Source of the DNA: JAIVJZ01 sp036386515
GTDB lineage: Bacteria; Acidobacteriota; Blastocatellia; Pyrinomonadales; Pyrinomonadaceae
Length of the DNA: 64,000 nucleotides
NCBI GenBank assembly: GCA_036386515.1
Contig: DASVVO010000052.1
Coordinates: forward strand, 186,001-250,000
Direction: 5' to 3'
In this document: one piece after another, positions 36,633-45,539 of the stretch
How the letters are laid out: the number at the start of each line of letters is the position of its first letter
Numbering within the stretch: the first letter of the stretch is position 1
The notes under the pieces: model-generated
Told to the model about the DNA's origin: nothing
What the model saw: only the letters and a program-made list of their open reading frames with translations
The model's database searches: none
Program-made: the position numbers and the translations under genes

Positions 36633-36837
36633 CCGGTAGGTAAATGCACATAAAATGGCGACTGTTTATGTCATGCACCTGCCCCGCTCGACGGACGGAA
36701 ACAACAACAACACGGACACGCGCACGCGTGAACACGCGCGCGCGCCGGGGCGTTCGCGGCGGCGTTCGCATAGAAAGTGTTTGTCTCGCCGGAGTTCATC
36801 ATCTGTCGTCAAACTCTAGGTGTCGCTCAAGAGGTTG

Positions 36838-38343
36838 TCAAGCAGAGGTCTGCCGTCCGACGCCGCCGCCGGGCTTGAGCGGCAGGCGCACCTGAAAGCA
36901 CGTATCGCCCGGCCTGGTCTCAAACCTTATGTCGCCGCGATGCTTGAGCACGATCCGCCTCGAAGTGTCGAGGCCGAGACCTGTCCCTTCGCCGACGGCC
37001 TTGGTGGTGAAAAAAGGCTCGAAGATGTGAGACTGGATTTCCGCCGGGATGCCGCCGCCGTTGTCGCGGATTTCCACCATCACATCCGCCGGCTCGCGTT
37101 TCGTCCTGACCTTGAGCGTCCCGCCTTCGGGCATCGCATCGATCGCATTGTCGATGAGGTTCGTCCACACCTGATTGAGCGCGCTGCCGAAAGCCGTGAG
37201 GCGCGGCACGTCTTCGCCGTAGTCTCTGACGACGTTGATGTTCTTCTTCCTCAGTTTGTGCTTGAGGATGATGAGCGTGTTCTCAAGGCCTCGATGCAGA
37301 TCGATTTCCTGCACGGGAACCTGATCCATGTAGGAATACTCTTTAATTGCGCCGACCAGATCGGAGATGCGCGCGCTCCCGGCCTCGATGTCGTTCACCA
37401 GGCGCGCCATCCTGAGTTGCGCCGCCACGCGCGCGAGCACATCGCCGGTGGCTGCCGCGCCGAGTTGGGACATGATTGTCTCAAGCGATGACAGGGTGAT
37501 GCCACCCTCTACGAGGTGCGCCGCCGCCTTCCATCCTTCCGGGATGCCCTGTTCCGCCAACCACGCGCCGAGCGCGTCTTCGCGGTCGCTCAGTTCCAAT
37601 GCGCCGAGCGGCGGGGCGTCGCGCTGCCGCGTGATCGCTTCATGTTCAAACCCGGTGATCAAGGCGCGCTGCTCGGCCGAGAAGTTGTGGCGGCAGAGAC
37701 GCAGGTCTGCGACCCTCACTTCGCCGAGCGCGTCGAGCAAGTCGGCCGCCGCGCGGCGGACGGCCGCCGCCGGGTTGTTCAGTTCGTGCGCCAGCCCGGC
37801 CGAGAGTCGGCCGAGCGCCATCAGCTTATCGCGCTGCACGTCCGCCTTCATCGTCTCGCGGACGCGGTCGCTCATCACGCCGACCAGTCTTTGACCGAGC
37901 GCCGGCATGCGTTCGAGCATTTCGGGGAACAGCCGGGCGGGAAAGAGGAGCACGCGCGTGGGCAGAACGGCGCGCGTGGTGCCGGGATTTTCCGTCATCC
38001 GTGAATAAGGCAGCAGCCCCGAAACTTCGGTCGCCGGATCGCCCGCGCGTGCGATGTAGATGTAGCCGTCGGAAATGCTCTCGTCGCGCACCGACTGCAC
38101 TTCTCCTTCGAGGTACACGATCATCCATTCCGGCTTCTGGCCGCGCACGGAGAGGATTTCGCCGACCGCGAGGCGTCGCTCCGTCGCCCGCGCCGCGAAC
38201 CATTCGAGCTGTTCCTCCGGCAGGTCTGCGAATACGCTCACGCGGCGCAGCGCATCGACGCGCGCGCGCAGTTCCGCCGGGGAGAGCGAGCCGCCGTCCG
38301 ACGCCTCGCCGCGCGCCGCTCGATTCGGGTCGGAGTTCTGCAT
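36838..38343 (-). CDS. Cyclic-nucleotide-binding-domain sensor histidine kinase
   Basis: Soluble histidine kinase of 501 residues from the ATG at 38343; a longer reading from 38595 adds Arg-rich sequence that overlaps the preceding gene and is rejected. Residues about 25-150 form a cNMP-binding/CRP-like beta-barrel (FADLPEEQLEW, VGEILSVRGQ). The DHp helix has LAHELNNPAAAV with phospho-acceptor His186, and the ATPase domain shows NQVWTNLIDNAIDAM, DNGGGI and GTGLGLDTSRRI. No membrane segment is seen. The start follows the response-regulator/flavoprotein stop by two bases, so the pair is an operon. Confidence 0.9.
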   Translation of the reverse strand: MQNSDPNRAARGEASDGGSLSPAELRARVDALRRVSVFADLPEEQLEWFAARATERRLAVGEILSVRGQKPEWMIVYLEGEVQSVRDESISDGYIYIARAGDPATEVSGLLPYSRMTENPGTTRAVLPTRVLLFPARLFPEMLERMPALGQRLVGVMSDRVRETMKADVQRDKLMALGRLSAGLAHELNNPAAAVRRAAADLLDALGEVRVADLRLCRHNFSAEQRALITGFEHEAITRQRDAPPLGALELSDREDALGAWLAEQGIPEGWKAAAHLVEGGITLSSLETIMSQLGAAATGDVLARVAAQLRMARLVNDIEAGSARISDLVGAIKEYSYMDQVPVQEIDLHRGLENTLIILKHKLRKKNINVVRDYGEDVPRLTAFGSALNQVWTNLIDNAIDAMPEGGTLKVRTKREPADVMVEIRDNGGGIPAEIQSHIFEPFFTTKAVGEGTGLGLDTSRRIVLKHRGDIRFETRPGDTCFQVRLPLKPGGGVGRQTSA

Positions 38344-38345
38344 AG

Positions 38346-40022
38346 TCAGATCACTTTGCTCAGGTACTGGTGAACGAAAGAGATGGCGACCGAGCCTTCG
38401 CCCACGCCGGAGGCGACGCGTTTGATCGAGCCTTTGCGCACGTCGCCGACGGCGAAGATGCCCGGCACGCTGGTTTCCAACAGGTAAGGGTCGCGCTCCA
38501 ATTCCCAGCCGCGCGGCCGCTTGCCCGCGCGCATGAGATCGGGGCCGGTCAGGATAAAGCCCTTCGGGTCGCGCTCGATCAATCCTCCGAGCCATTCCGT
38601 ATGCGGGCGCGCGCCGATCAGGATGAACAGGTAGTTGGCCGCCACCCGGTTCGTCTCGTTGCTTTCAGAGCAGAAGACGGAGACCTCTTCGAGATGTCCT
38701 GCGCCGTGTACCTCCGCGACCGAAGAATTATGTTCGACGCGTATGTTCGGCGTCTGCCTGATCTGATCGACGAGATACTGCGACATCCCCCCTTCGAGCG
38801 ACCGCCCCCGCACCAGCATGACCACCCGCCGCGCGTACTGCGAAAAATGCATCGCGGCCTGACCCGCGGAGTTTGCGCCGCCGACGATGTAGACATCTTC
38901 GTTGCGGCAGGAGACGGCCTCGGTCATCGTCGCCCCGTAATAGACGCCCGCGCCCGTCAGGTTTTCCACCCCCGGCACGTCGAGTTTGCGCCATTGCACT
39001 CCGCTCGCGATCAGCAGCGAGTGGCAACTGATCTCCGTGTTGTCGGCGAAACGCACGAAGCGGTACGCCCCTTCGGCGCGCGCGCCCGTCGCCTCCTGCG
39101 GCGAGAGTATCTCGACGCCGAAACGCCGCGCCTGCGCCACACCGCGCCGCGCCAAGTCAGCCCCGGAGAGGCCGGACGGGAACCCCAGGTAATTCTCGAT
39201 CCTGGCACTCATCCCGGCCTGACCGCCCGGCGCATCGCGCTCGATCATCACCGTGCGCAACCCCTCGCTCGCACCGTAGACGGCGGCGGCCAGCCCGGCC
39301 GGGCCACCGCCGATGATCGCCAGATCGTAGAACTCCGCATCCGCATGGCGGCGCAGCCCGATGCGCTCGGCGACCTCGGCCGTGGACGGCTCCCCAAGCC
39401 GCTCGCCGTCGGAGAAGATGACGAGCGGCAGGCGCTTCAATTCCCCGGCCGGGAGAGATTCCGTCAACCGGCGAACTTCCACGTCCGTCTCCACGGCCGC
39501 CACGTCGAACCAACGATAGGGCACCTGGTTGCGCGCGAGAAAATCTTTAATTTCGTGCGCCTTGGGCGACCAGCGATTACCGACGACCCTGACGCCCTCG
39601 AACGGCGGGCGAAAGGTTCCGCGCCAGTCGTCGAGCAGATCATCCAGCACCGGGTAGAGGTTCTGTTCGGGCGGATCCCACGGCTTGAGCAAATAGTGGT
39701 TGAGGTTGGCTTCGTTGATCGCCTTGATCGCCGCGTCCGTGTCGGCGTAGGCGGTCAACAGCACGCGTTTCGCGTCAGGGTAGAGTTCACGAGCCTGTTT
39801 GATAAACTCGACGCCGGAGATGCCGGGCATGCGTTGGTCTACCAGAAGCAGCGCGACCGCGTCGTTCCGCACCTTCAAATCACGCAGAATATTGAGCGCG
39901 GATTGGCCGGAGTCAGCCCTGAGCACGCGGTAGTGTTCCGCGTACTTCCGTCGCAGGTCGCGCTCGATGGCGCGCAGCACCTCGCGGTCATCGTCCACAG
40001 TTATGATCGTCGGTTTGGACAT
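38346..40022 (-). CDS. Response regulator fused to thioredoxin-reductase-like flavoprotein
   Basis: Protein of 558 residues with three parts. A receiver domain (1-130) has Asp62 in LLVDQRMPG. A glutaredoxin-fold-like linker domain (about 143-225, GNRWSPKAHEIKDFL) lacks the CxxC. A thioredoxin-reductase-like FAD/NAD(P)H domain (about 230-558) has FAD site IIGGGPAGLAAA and NAD(P)H site VGGANSAGQAAM. Where thioredoxin reductase has the redox CATC, this reads YYGATMTE with no cysteine, so it cannot reduce thioredoxin in the usual way. It is paired with the kinase that follows; a redox- or NAD(P)H-responsive output is inferred. Confidence 0.88.
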   Translation of the reverse strand: MSKPTIITVDDDREVLRAIERDLRRKYAEHYRVLRADSGQSALNILRDLKVRNDAVALLLVDQRMPGISGVEFIKQARELYPDAKRVLLTAYADTDAAIKAINEANLNHYLLKPWDPPEQNLYPVLDDLLDDWRGTFRPPFEGVRVVGNRWSPKAHEIKDFLARNQVPYRWFDVAAVETDVEVRRLTESLPAGELKRLPLVIFSDGERLGEPSTAEVAERIGLRRHADAEFYDLAIIGGGPAGLAAAVYGASEGLRTVMIERDAPGGQAGMSARIENYLGFPSGLSGADLARRGVAQARRFGVEILSPQEATGARAEGAYRFVRFADNTEISCHSLLIASGVQWRKLDVPGVENLTGAGVYYGATMTEAVSCRNEDVYIVGGANSAGQAAMHFSQYARRVVMLVRGRSLEGGMSQYLVDQIRQTPNIRVEHNSSVAEVHGAGHLEEVSVFCSESNETNRVAANYLFILIGARPHTEWLGGLIERDPKGFILTGPDLMRAGKRPRGWELERDPYLLETSVPGIFAVGDVRKGSIKRVASGVGEGSVAISFVHQYLSKVI

Positions 40023-40329
40023 TCGTAGTTCCCCAAATTCGCAGGCAACGCCTCAGCGTCGTAACGGTCGGGCGCGTTGCGGAAGAGGGCTTCACGGGCG
40101 TCGAAAGCGGCGTCACGGCTGGGGCGGTTGTTGCCTACAATTTACGGAGCGGCGCGCGATAAAGCAAGGGAGCTATGCCGGTCGAGCAACCGACCGGCCA
40201 CGCGCGCCGGTCGCCGCCACCGGAGCTTTGCCGCGAAACTTAACCCGCACGATATTTGACTACCCGAAAGGCTCGACGGCAAACTACCAGCCGTTAATCG
40301 AACGCGCAGGAAATGAGGGAGACGGGCAG
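40023..40329. other. Intergenic region with one short hairpin
   Basis: These 307 bases separate the divergent flavoprotein and AlkA-like genes and should hold both promoters. An 8-base-pair hairpin is at 40177-40198 (6-base loop). No RNA gene or convincing promoter was recognised. Confidence 0.4.
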
Positions 40330-41007
40330 ATGGTCACAAAGAAGCGGCAGGGCGGGCAGGCGGGGCGCGACGGCTTCGCTTACGATCCGGCGGAGGCCAT
40401 GGGCAGGCTCGCCTCCGCCGATGCCATCCTCGCCCGCCTGATGCGGCGCGCCGGCCCCTTCGCCATGGAGATACGCAAGCTGCACGACCCGTTCGAGGCG
40501 CTCGCGCGAAACATCGTCTTCCAGCAGTTGCACGGCAACGCCGCCACGGCCATTCACAACCGGGTGCTGGCTCTCTTCGGGGGCGGCAAGCTCCGCCCCG
40601 CAGATATTCTCGACGCGCCGGAGGAGGCTTTGCGCGGAGCGGGGCTGTCAGGCGCGAAACTGGCCGCCCTCAAAGACCTCGCCGCCAAAACCATCGACGG
40701 CACGGTTCCGACCCTCGCGCGCCTGCGGCGTATGACGGACGACGAGATCATCGAGCGACTGACCGCGGTGCGCGGCATCGGGCGTTGGACGGTCGAGATG
40801 CTGCTGATGTTTCGCCTCGGCAGACCCGACGTGTTGCCCGTCGGCGACTTCGCCGTGCGCAAGGGTTTCGCGCTCGCCTACGGGCTGGCGGAATCGCCGA
40901 AGCCGAAGGAACTGACAGCCTATGGAGAGCGGTGGCGGCCTTACAGGTCGGTGGCGAGTTGGTACATGTGGCGCGCGGCCGAGCTACCGCCGGAAGAACT
41001 CCGTTAA
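40330..41007 (+). CDS. DNA-3-methyladenine glycosylase II family (AlkA-like)
   Basis: Base-excision repair glycosylase of 225 residues. A helix-hairpin-helix at about 145-165 (VRGIGRWTVEMLL) is followed by the catalytic Asp173 in PVGDFAVRKG. LARNIVFQQLHGNAA is the usual N-terminal helix motif. It lacks the N-terminal beta-sheet domain of E. coli AlkA, as in the short bacterial and yeast MAG-like forms. The ATG at 40330 follows a GAGGGAG sequence about nine bases upstream; a longer reading from 39967 has no support. Confidence 0.9.
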   Translation: MVTKKRQGGQAGRDGFAYDPAEAMGRLASADAILARLMRRAGPFAMEIRKLHDPFEALARNIVFQQLHGNAATAIHNRVLALFGGGKLRPADILDAPEEALRGAGLSGAKLAALKDLAAKTIDGTVPTLARLRRMTDDEIIERLTAVRGIGRWTVEMLLMFRLGRPDVLPVGDFAVRKGFALAYGLAESPKPKELTAYGERWRPYRSVASWYMWRAAELPPEELR

Positions 41008-41161
41008 AGAACCTTACCTGTCACGAGGAAGTTGATGGCGCGCGGCCGCCCCGGTTCGGTCTGTTCCGGTCGGAGAGGACTGCCTGCCTAGTAAATTTCC
41101 TCCATCCTGCTATACTGCGGCCTCAATAAATTGTAGTTACATTCCGTTGAGGAGATTCGAC

Positions 41162-41407
41162 ATGGGACTTTTTGAAAATCAAACACCCGGTAAGACCGAC
41201 GCCGGAACCGCGACCCCGGCCGGCAACCAGGAGCAAATCCGAGCTTTGCTGGCAAGCTACGAAGACGCTACGGTTCAGGCTATTGAAGATGCGGAGAACG
41301 CCGCTCGCGCGGGCGATCCCAATCTGCAACAGACCATCATGCTCTCAGCCATCGCTTACTCGAACGCTGCCCTGATGCTTCAGAACAAACTCAAGGGAGG
41401 CTTTTAA
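41162..41407 (+). CDS. Small conserved-looking protein of unknown function
   Basis: An 81-residue, mostly helical, acidic protein. The ATG at 41162 follows GAGGAG with a good spacing. The C-terminal 55 residues (from NQEQIRALLA) look like an amphipathic helical hairpin. No family was recognised. It is followed six bases later by a lipoprotein gene, so both are probably in one transcript; a TATACT hexamer at 41111-41116 is a possible -10 element. Confidence 0.75.
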   Translation: MGLFENQTPGKTDAGTATPAGNQEQIRALLASYEDATVQAIEDAENAARAGDPNLQQTIMLSAIAYSNAALMLQNKLKGGF

Positions 41408-41413
41408 CCCGCC

Positions 41414-41803
41414 ATGAAGAGACTTTCAGCTTCGGCTCTTTTAATGGTCGGCATCCTGACGGCAGCCTGTGGCGGTGGAGCAGGCGGTGGCGCCTCTTCC
41501 CGTCAAAATCCGCCTGTCAATCCTCCCGCGCCCGTTCAGGCTCAACCATCCGCCACCCCGCCGGCGGCGCAATCAACCACAACCATCAACAATAGGAACG
41601 ATAGCGGGCAGAGCCAAAACGCAGGGACGAACGGCGGCTATGTGCCGCGCGCCCGACAAACACAGCCCGCAGCAGCAGCAACCCCTGCGAGAACCGGCGG
41701 CTATGTGCCCGGCGCGCGTCAGCCCACACCGGCGGCTACGGCGACACCTAACCGCCCGAACAACGGCGGTTATATTCCACGGAAGCGCAACGGAGAGCAG
41801 TAA
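41414..41803 (+). CDS. Small lipoprotein with GGYVP repeats
   Basis: A 129-residue predicted lipoprotein. The signal peptide ends at Cys19 (ILTAAC) and is followed by Gly, then Pro/Ala/Gln-rich low-complexity sequence. Three related motifs follow at regular spacing: GGYVPRARQ, GGYVPGARQ and GGYIPRKRN, separated by Pro/Ala/Thr linkers. The basic residues in each suggest binding to an acidic polymer or peptidoglycan, which is inference. It follows the 81-residue gene by six bases. No named family was recognised. Confidence 0.75.
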   Translation: MKRLSASALLMVGILTAACGGGAGGGASSRQNPPVNPPAPVQAQPSATPPAAQSTTTINNRNDSGQSQNAGTNGGYVPRARQTQPAAAATPARTGGYVPGARQPTPAATATPNRPNNGGYIPRKRNGEQ

Positions 41804-41820
41804 GCGGATTAATCGCCCGT

Positions 41821-41857
41821 GACGATGTCAATGCGGGCGAGATCGTGTGACATCGTC
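41821..41857. other. Perfect 10-bp inverted repeat
   Basis: Arms 41821-41830 and 41848-41857 are perfectly complementary with a 17-base spacer, between convergent genes. Confidence 0.5.
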
Positions 41858-41873
41858 AGTTCTCGGATCAGAT

Positions 41874-41916
41874 GGCTCTAAACATCATGTGACCCCGTCA
41901 TTAGATGTTTAGAGCC
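41874..41916. terminator. Perfect 13-bp inverted repeat overlapping a gene end
   Basis: Arms 41874-41886 and 41904-41916 pair perfectly with a 17-base loop. The right arm includes the last codons of the leftward 160-residue gene. No long T-tract; probably a bidirectional terminator between convergent genes. Confidence 0.6.
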
Positions 41917-42383
41917 TCGCCGATCTCATTGATGGTCGCGATCTCGCTGCCGCTGATTTGCTCGCCTCCGAAGCCGAAGAGTCCGCCTTCTTTAACTGCC
42001 GCCGCGACTTTTTCGGCCACGACTAAGACCCACCGCTTGTATTCATACGCCTCTTCGGCGCCGACCTTCGTCTCAAGCGCGGCGGCCGCAGCCCGGCACG
42101 TGTCCAGCGCGCGGCCTCTGACCTCGTCGAGAGATAGTTTCTCGGTCTGGCCGCTTTTGCCGTCATCGGCATTGGCGTAAATGTCGGCGATAACGGCCGC
42201 GAGCACGGAATCTTTCGTCGCCCGGCCTTCGCCTTCGATGACGCCTTCGGCGACCGCCCCCATCTCCCGCACGAACTCATCCTGCTTGCTCGGCGCAGCC
42301 CCGGCCACCGCATAGGCCGCCAGCATCGGCGCTTTGAGCAAACTCTTCCACTCGTCGGGCGTAAATTTGTCTTTGACACTCAT
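41901..42383 (-). CDS. Uncharacterised helical protein, 160 residues
   Basis: Soluble, acidic, alpha-helical protein. The N-terminus (KDKFTPDEWKSLLKAPMLAAY) resembles a small family I recall from cyanobacteria and acidobacteria with no known role. The ATG at 42383 has GGAGGG upstream at good spacing. No signal peptide, membrane segment or catalytic motif is seen. It is transcribed alone, convergent with the lipoprotein gene. Confidence 0.75.
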   Translation of the reverse strand: MSVKDKFTPDEWKSLLKAPMLAAYAVAGAAPSKQDEFVREMGAVAEGVIEGEGRATKDSVLAAVIADIYANADDGKSGQTEKLSLDEVRGRALDTCRAAAAALETKVGAEEAYEYKRWVLVVAEKVAAAVKEGGLFGFGGEQISGSEIATINEIGEALNI

Positions 42384-42778
42384 CTACACAATCTCCCTCC
42401 TCGCATATCGTTGCACCCCTCGTCTATCTATTAATGGCGCATTTCGGCCATTCTATCATGGCCTGCCGGAGCACACCGGCAGGAGAAGGAAGTGGCACGC
42501 AATCTGCTATCCCCCTCGCCGTGCAAGTATTCTTCGCATCGAAACCGCACATTAACGAAATGCTCGACGAGCACATGGCCGCACACCGTTGAGTAAATAA
42601 AGTGTCGCGCCGCCGGCCGGAGGGATGCCTCTACCCGGACATCCGGCGTCTGTGCGACAAAGGTATTTCGCGGCCGTTACCTTAGAGTCTTACATAACTA
42701 TGACAATCGGGGCGGCGGAATTCCTCCCGGCAGCACATCAAAATACACACACTCGGAGTTCAAGGGCGAGAGGGTTGA
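42384..42778. other. Intergenic region, no gene recognised
   Basis: 395 bases between the divergent 160-residue gene and the desaturase gene. The left end holds the ribosome-binding site of the leftward gene. The GC content looks lower than in the coding DNA. Short open frames here have no recognisable protein features. No RNA gene or riboswitch was identified. Confidence 0.4.
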
Positions 42779-43660
42779 ATGCGCAACGAAAAGATCACGA
42801 ATATTCAAAGCCGAACCGGCATCAATTGGGCGACCTCCATCACGATGGTCGTTTTTCACATCGGCGCGGTGGCCGCGCTGTTCATGTTCACCTGGCAGGC
42901 GTTGGTCGTAAGTTTGTTGCTTTGGTGGGTGGCGGGAAGCCTCGGCGTCGGCATGGGCTATCACCGGCTGTTGACGCACCGTGGCTTTAAAACGCCGAAA
43001 GCGGTTGAATATTTTCTCACCTTCTGCGGCCTGCTGGCTCTCGAATCCGGGCCTATCGCGTGGGTCGTCACGCATCGCATCCACCACGCGCACACGGACG
43101 CGCCGGGCGATCCGCATACGCCGCGCGACGGTAGCTGGTGGGCGCACATGGGCTGGATTCTCAAGGGCACGGCGCAGCGGTACGACGACTCGGTGCGGGC
43201 GCGCTACGCCCCCGATTTGATGAAAGACCCCGTGCATCGCCTGTTCGAGAAATACTATTACGTGCCGCTCATCGTGCTCGGCGGCGCGCTCCTCGCGCTC
43301 GGCGGCTGGCCGATGCTGTTCTGGGGCATCTTCCTGCGCGTGACCTTCAATTTCCACACGACCTGGCTCGTCAACTCGGCGACGCACCTGTGGGGCACGC
43401 GCCGTTTCGAGACGACGGACGATTCGCGCAACAGTTGGTGGGTGGCGTTGCTGACGTGGGGCGAAGGCTGGCACAACAATCACCACGCGCACCCGTCGGC
43501 CGCCAAGCACGGACTCGCCTGGTATGAAATTGACGTGAACTGGGCGGGCATCCGCACGCTTCAATGGCTCGGGCTGGCGAAGGACATCAAGTTGATCGAC
43601 ATCTCCGGTAAAGCGAAAGAGGCGGAATCACCGAAAGCGGAACTCGAAGCGGCGGCTTAA
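42779..43660 (+). CDS. Acyl-CoA / fatty-acid delta-9-type desaturase
   Basis: Membrane di-iron desaturase of 293 residues introducing a cis double bond in fatty acyl chains. The three histidine boxes are present: HRLLTH (62-67), HRIHHAH (99-105) and HNNHHAH (232-238). Four membrane segments occur at about 20-40, 42-58, 75-95 and 162-200. The second box reads HRIHHAH instead of the more common HRxHH followed by S, still with two adjacent His. GAGGG precedes the ATG by four bases. It probably adjusts membrane fluidity. Confidence 0.92.
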   Translation: MRNEKITNIQSRTGINWATSITMVVFHIGAVAALFMFTWQALVVSLLLWWVAGSLGVGMGYHRLLTHRGFKTPKAVEYFLTFCGLLALESGPIAWVVTHRIHHAHTDAPGDPHTPRDGSWWAHMGWILKGTAQRYDDSVRARYAPDLMKDPVHRLFEKYYYVPLIVLGGALLALGGWPMLFWGIFLRVTFNFHTTWLVNSATHLWGTRRFETTDDSRNSWWVALLTWGEGWHNNHHAHPSAAKHGLAWYEIDVNWAGIRTLQWLGLAKDIKLIDISGKAKEAESPKAELEAAA

Positions 43661-43839
43661 GTCGGCACCACTGAAACTGACGAGTAACGTCGCCGGCAGA
43701 AGCCGCAACTTCTGTTTCCCGATTGATCGGCGGCGACTTAAAGTTTCCGTATATTCGTGGCGGTGCATCTTCGTGAGGCACGCGGCGGATGCGCGGCGCG
43801 ATAAGGTAAAAGCAACGTAACAGTAAACCGCGATGAGGC

Positions 43840-45501
43840 TCAGCCTGTGCGCAGCCGCCCGGCGAGGTTTGCCACGACGGCCACCAGTTCCGCCGGCTCG
43901 ATGGGCTTGGGCACATGCAATTGGAAACCGGCCAGAAGCACCTTGGTGCGGTCTTCCGCCCTGACGTATGCGGTGATGGCGGCGGCCGGAATTTGTCCGC
44001 CCTGCTCCGCCGGTAAAGCCCTCACTTTGGCGATCAGCGAATAGCCGTCGTCTTCCGGCATCCCCAAGTCGCTGATTAAAACGTCGGGGCGAAACTGAAC
44101 CAGCGACTCCAACGCCTCGGAGGCCGACCCGGCGGTGATAACTTCTATTTTGCAATGTTCGAGAACCGCCCGCAGCATGTCGCGCGTGTCGGCCTCGTCT
44201 TCCACGACCAGCACTCGTATGCCCTGGAGAGAAGCCGGGCAGTCGATCCTGATGTGAGAATTGACGGAGTGGAGCAGTCGTTCAGCCCGCTCCGGTTCTC
44301 CCTTCAGCGCGGCCGTGGGCAGGCTCACCACGAAAGTTGAACCCTTCCCTTCACCCTCGCTCTCAGCCCTCACTGTGCCGCCGTGCAGGTCAACGAGTTG
44401 GCGGACGATGGACAATCCCAGCCCCATCCCTCCGTGTACCCGGTTGGCGCTCGGATCGGCCTGACGGAAGCGGTCGAATATGTGCGGCAGGAAGTCCGGG
44501 TTGATCCCGATCCCGGAATCCTCCACGGTGATCTCCGCTCTCGCCCCGACGCTTTCCAATCTCACTATTATCTGCCCGCCCCGAAGTGTGAACTTGATGG
44601 CGTTCGTAATCAGGTTCCAGACCACTTGTTGGAGACGCGCCGGGTCTCCGTTGATCGGATGGACTTGTTGGTTGAGCGACGAGGTGAGAGTGATGCCCTT
44701 CGCCTCCGCCGCGGGACGCGTCGCCTCAAGGGCGGCTTCGACGATGGCGGGGAGTTCGACCGCGCGCAGGTCGAGCCGCAGCTTGCCGCTGATGATGCGC
44801 GACACATCCAGCAGGTCGCTGATCAACTGGTTCTGCGCCTGCGCGTTCCGGTGAATCGTTTCGAGGGCGCGGTTATGCGCTTCGCTGCCGAGGCTGCCGG
44901 TCAGCAGCATGTCCGACCAGCCGAGGATCGCCGTCAGGGGCGTGCGTAACTCGTGCGAGACGGTGGCGAGGAACTCGTCTTTGAGGTGGTTGGCCTCTTC
45001 CGCCTCTTCGCGCGCCGCCTTCTCCCGCGCCAACGCCTGCGTGCGGGCGACGATCTGCTCCTGCAGTTCCGCCTCGCGGGCGACGCGCTCGGTGACATCG
45101 TCGATGATGGTCACGGTGCCGATGACGCAGCCGCCGTCATCGACCAGCGGCGAGATGCGCGCCGTCTGCTGCATCTCCGTAAAGCCGCTCAGGCTGGCGT
45201 CCGTCGGCAGCGGCAACAGGTAACTGTGGAGCCGCTGCGAAAGTATCCGCGTCTGCCCTTCCAGAACCCATTTGTAGTGTCGATCCATACGTCTCTTTTC
45301 CAACTCCGTATAGACCTCCAGGAGGTTTCGGCCGAGCACCTGCGCCTCGCCCAGTCCGCTGTGATCTTCGAGCCAGCGATTCCATGCGCGAATGTTCAAT
45401 TCAGCGTCCGTGATCAATATGCCGTGCCCCGCGAGGTCGTTCATCCAACGCAGCAGAGCCGTGCCGAACAGGTTCTCTTGTGTGGGGTCAGTTTGTGTCA
45501 T
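43840..45501 (-). CDS. PAS-domain hybrid sensor histidine kinase with C-terminal receiver
   Basis: Soluble hybrid kinase, 553 residues. A PAS domain (about 20-140, ITDAELNIRAWN) leads through a coiled coil to the DHp domain with His183 in SHELRTPL, a HATPase domain (about 285-400; WNLITNAIKF, GMGLGLSIV) and a receiver (about 428-550) with Asp478 in ISDLGMPEDDG. It is last in the chemosensory operon, 38 bases after cheC. It has no membrane segment. It could feed a phospho-signal into the Che module or take one from it. Confidence 0.9.
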   Translation of the reverse strand: MTQTDPTQENLFGTALLRWMNDLAGHGILITDAELNIRAWNRWLEDHSGLGEAQVLGRNLLEVYTELEKRRMDRHYKWVLEGQTRILSQRLHSYLLPLPTDASLSGFTEMQQTARISPLVDDGGCVIGTVTIIDDVTERVAREAELQEQIVARTQALAREKAAREEAEEANHLKDEFLATVSHELRTPLTAILGWSDMLLTGSLGSEAHNRALETIHRNAQAQNQLISDLLDVSRIISGKLRLDLRAVELPAIVEAALEATRPAAEAKGITLTSSLNQQVHPINGDPARLQQVVWNLITNAIKFTLRGGQIIVRLESVGARAEITVEDSGIGINPDFLPHIFDRFRQADPSANRVHGGMGLGLSIVRQLVDLHGGTVRAESEGEGKGSTFVVSLPTAALKGEPERAERLLHSVNSHIRIDCPASLQGIRVLVVEDEADTRDMLRAVLEHCKIEVITAGSASEALESLVQFRPDVLISDLGMPEDDGYSLIAKVRALPAEQGGQIPAAAITAYVRAEDRTKVLLAGFQLHVPKPIEPAELVAVVANLAGRLRTG

Positions 45502-45539
45502 GGATTCAACTTTCGGGGCTTCGAGTGGGAACCGAAGCC

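Noticed and set aside
38344..38595. N-terminal extension of the cNMP-domain kinase
   Set aside because: The extra 84 residues are Arg-rich, overlap the upstream gene and precede a good ATG placed two bases after that gene's stop.
38370..40028. Rightward open frame of 552 codons over the receiver-flavoprotein gene
   Set aside because: Covers a clearly identified minus-strand gene almost base for base; the composition is shadow-like.
41008..41161. Possible tRNA or small RNA between the glycosylase and the 81-residue gene
   Set aside because: No cloverleaf or T-loop consensus was found; only a possible -10 hexamer.
42384..42778. Possible small RNA or short gene in the long gap before the desaturase gene
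   Set aside because: No stable fold, terminator or protein-like frame could be supported by eye.
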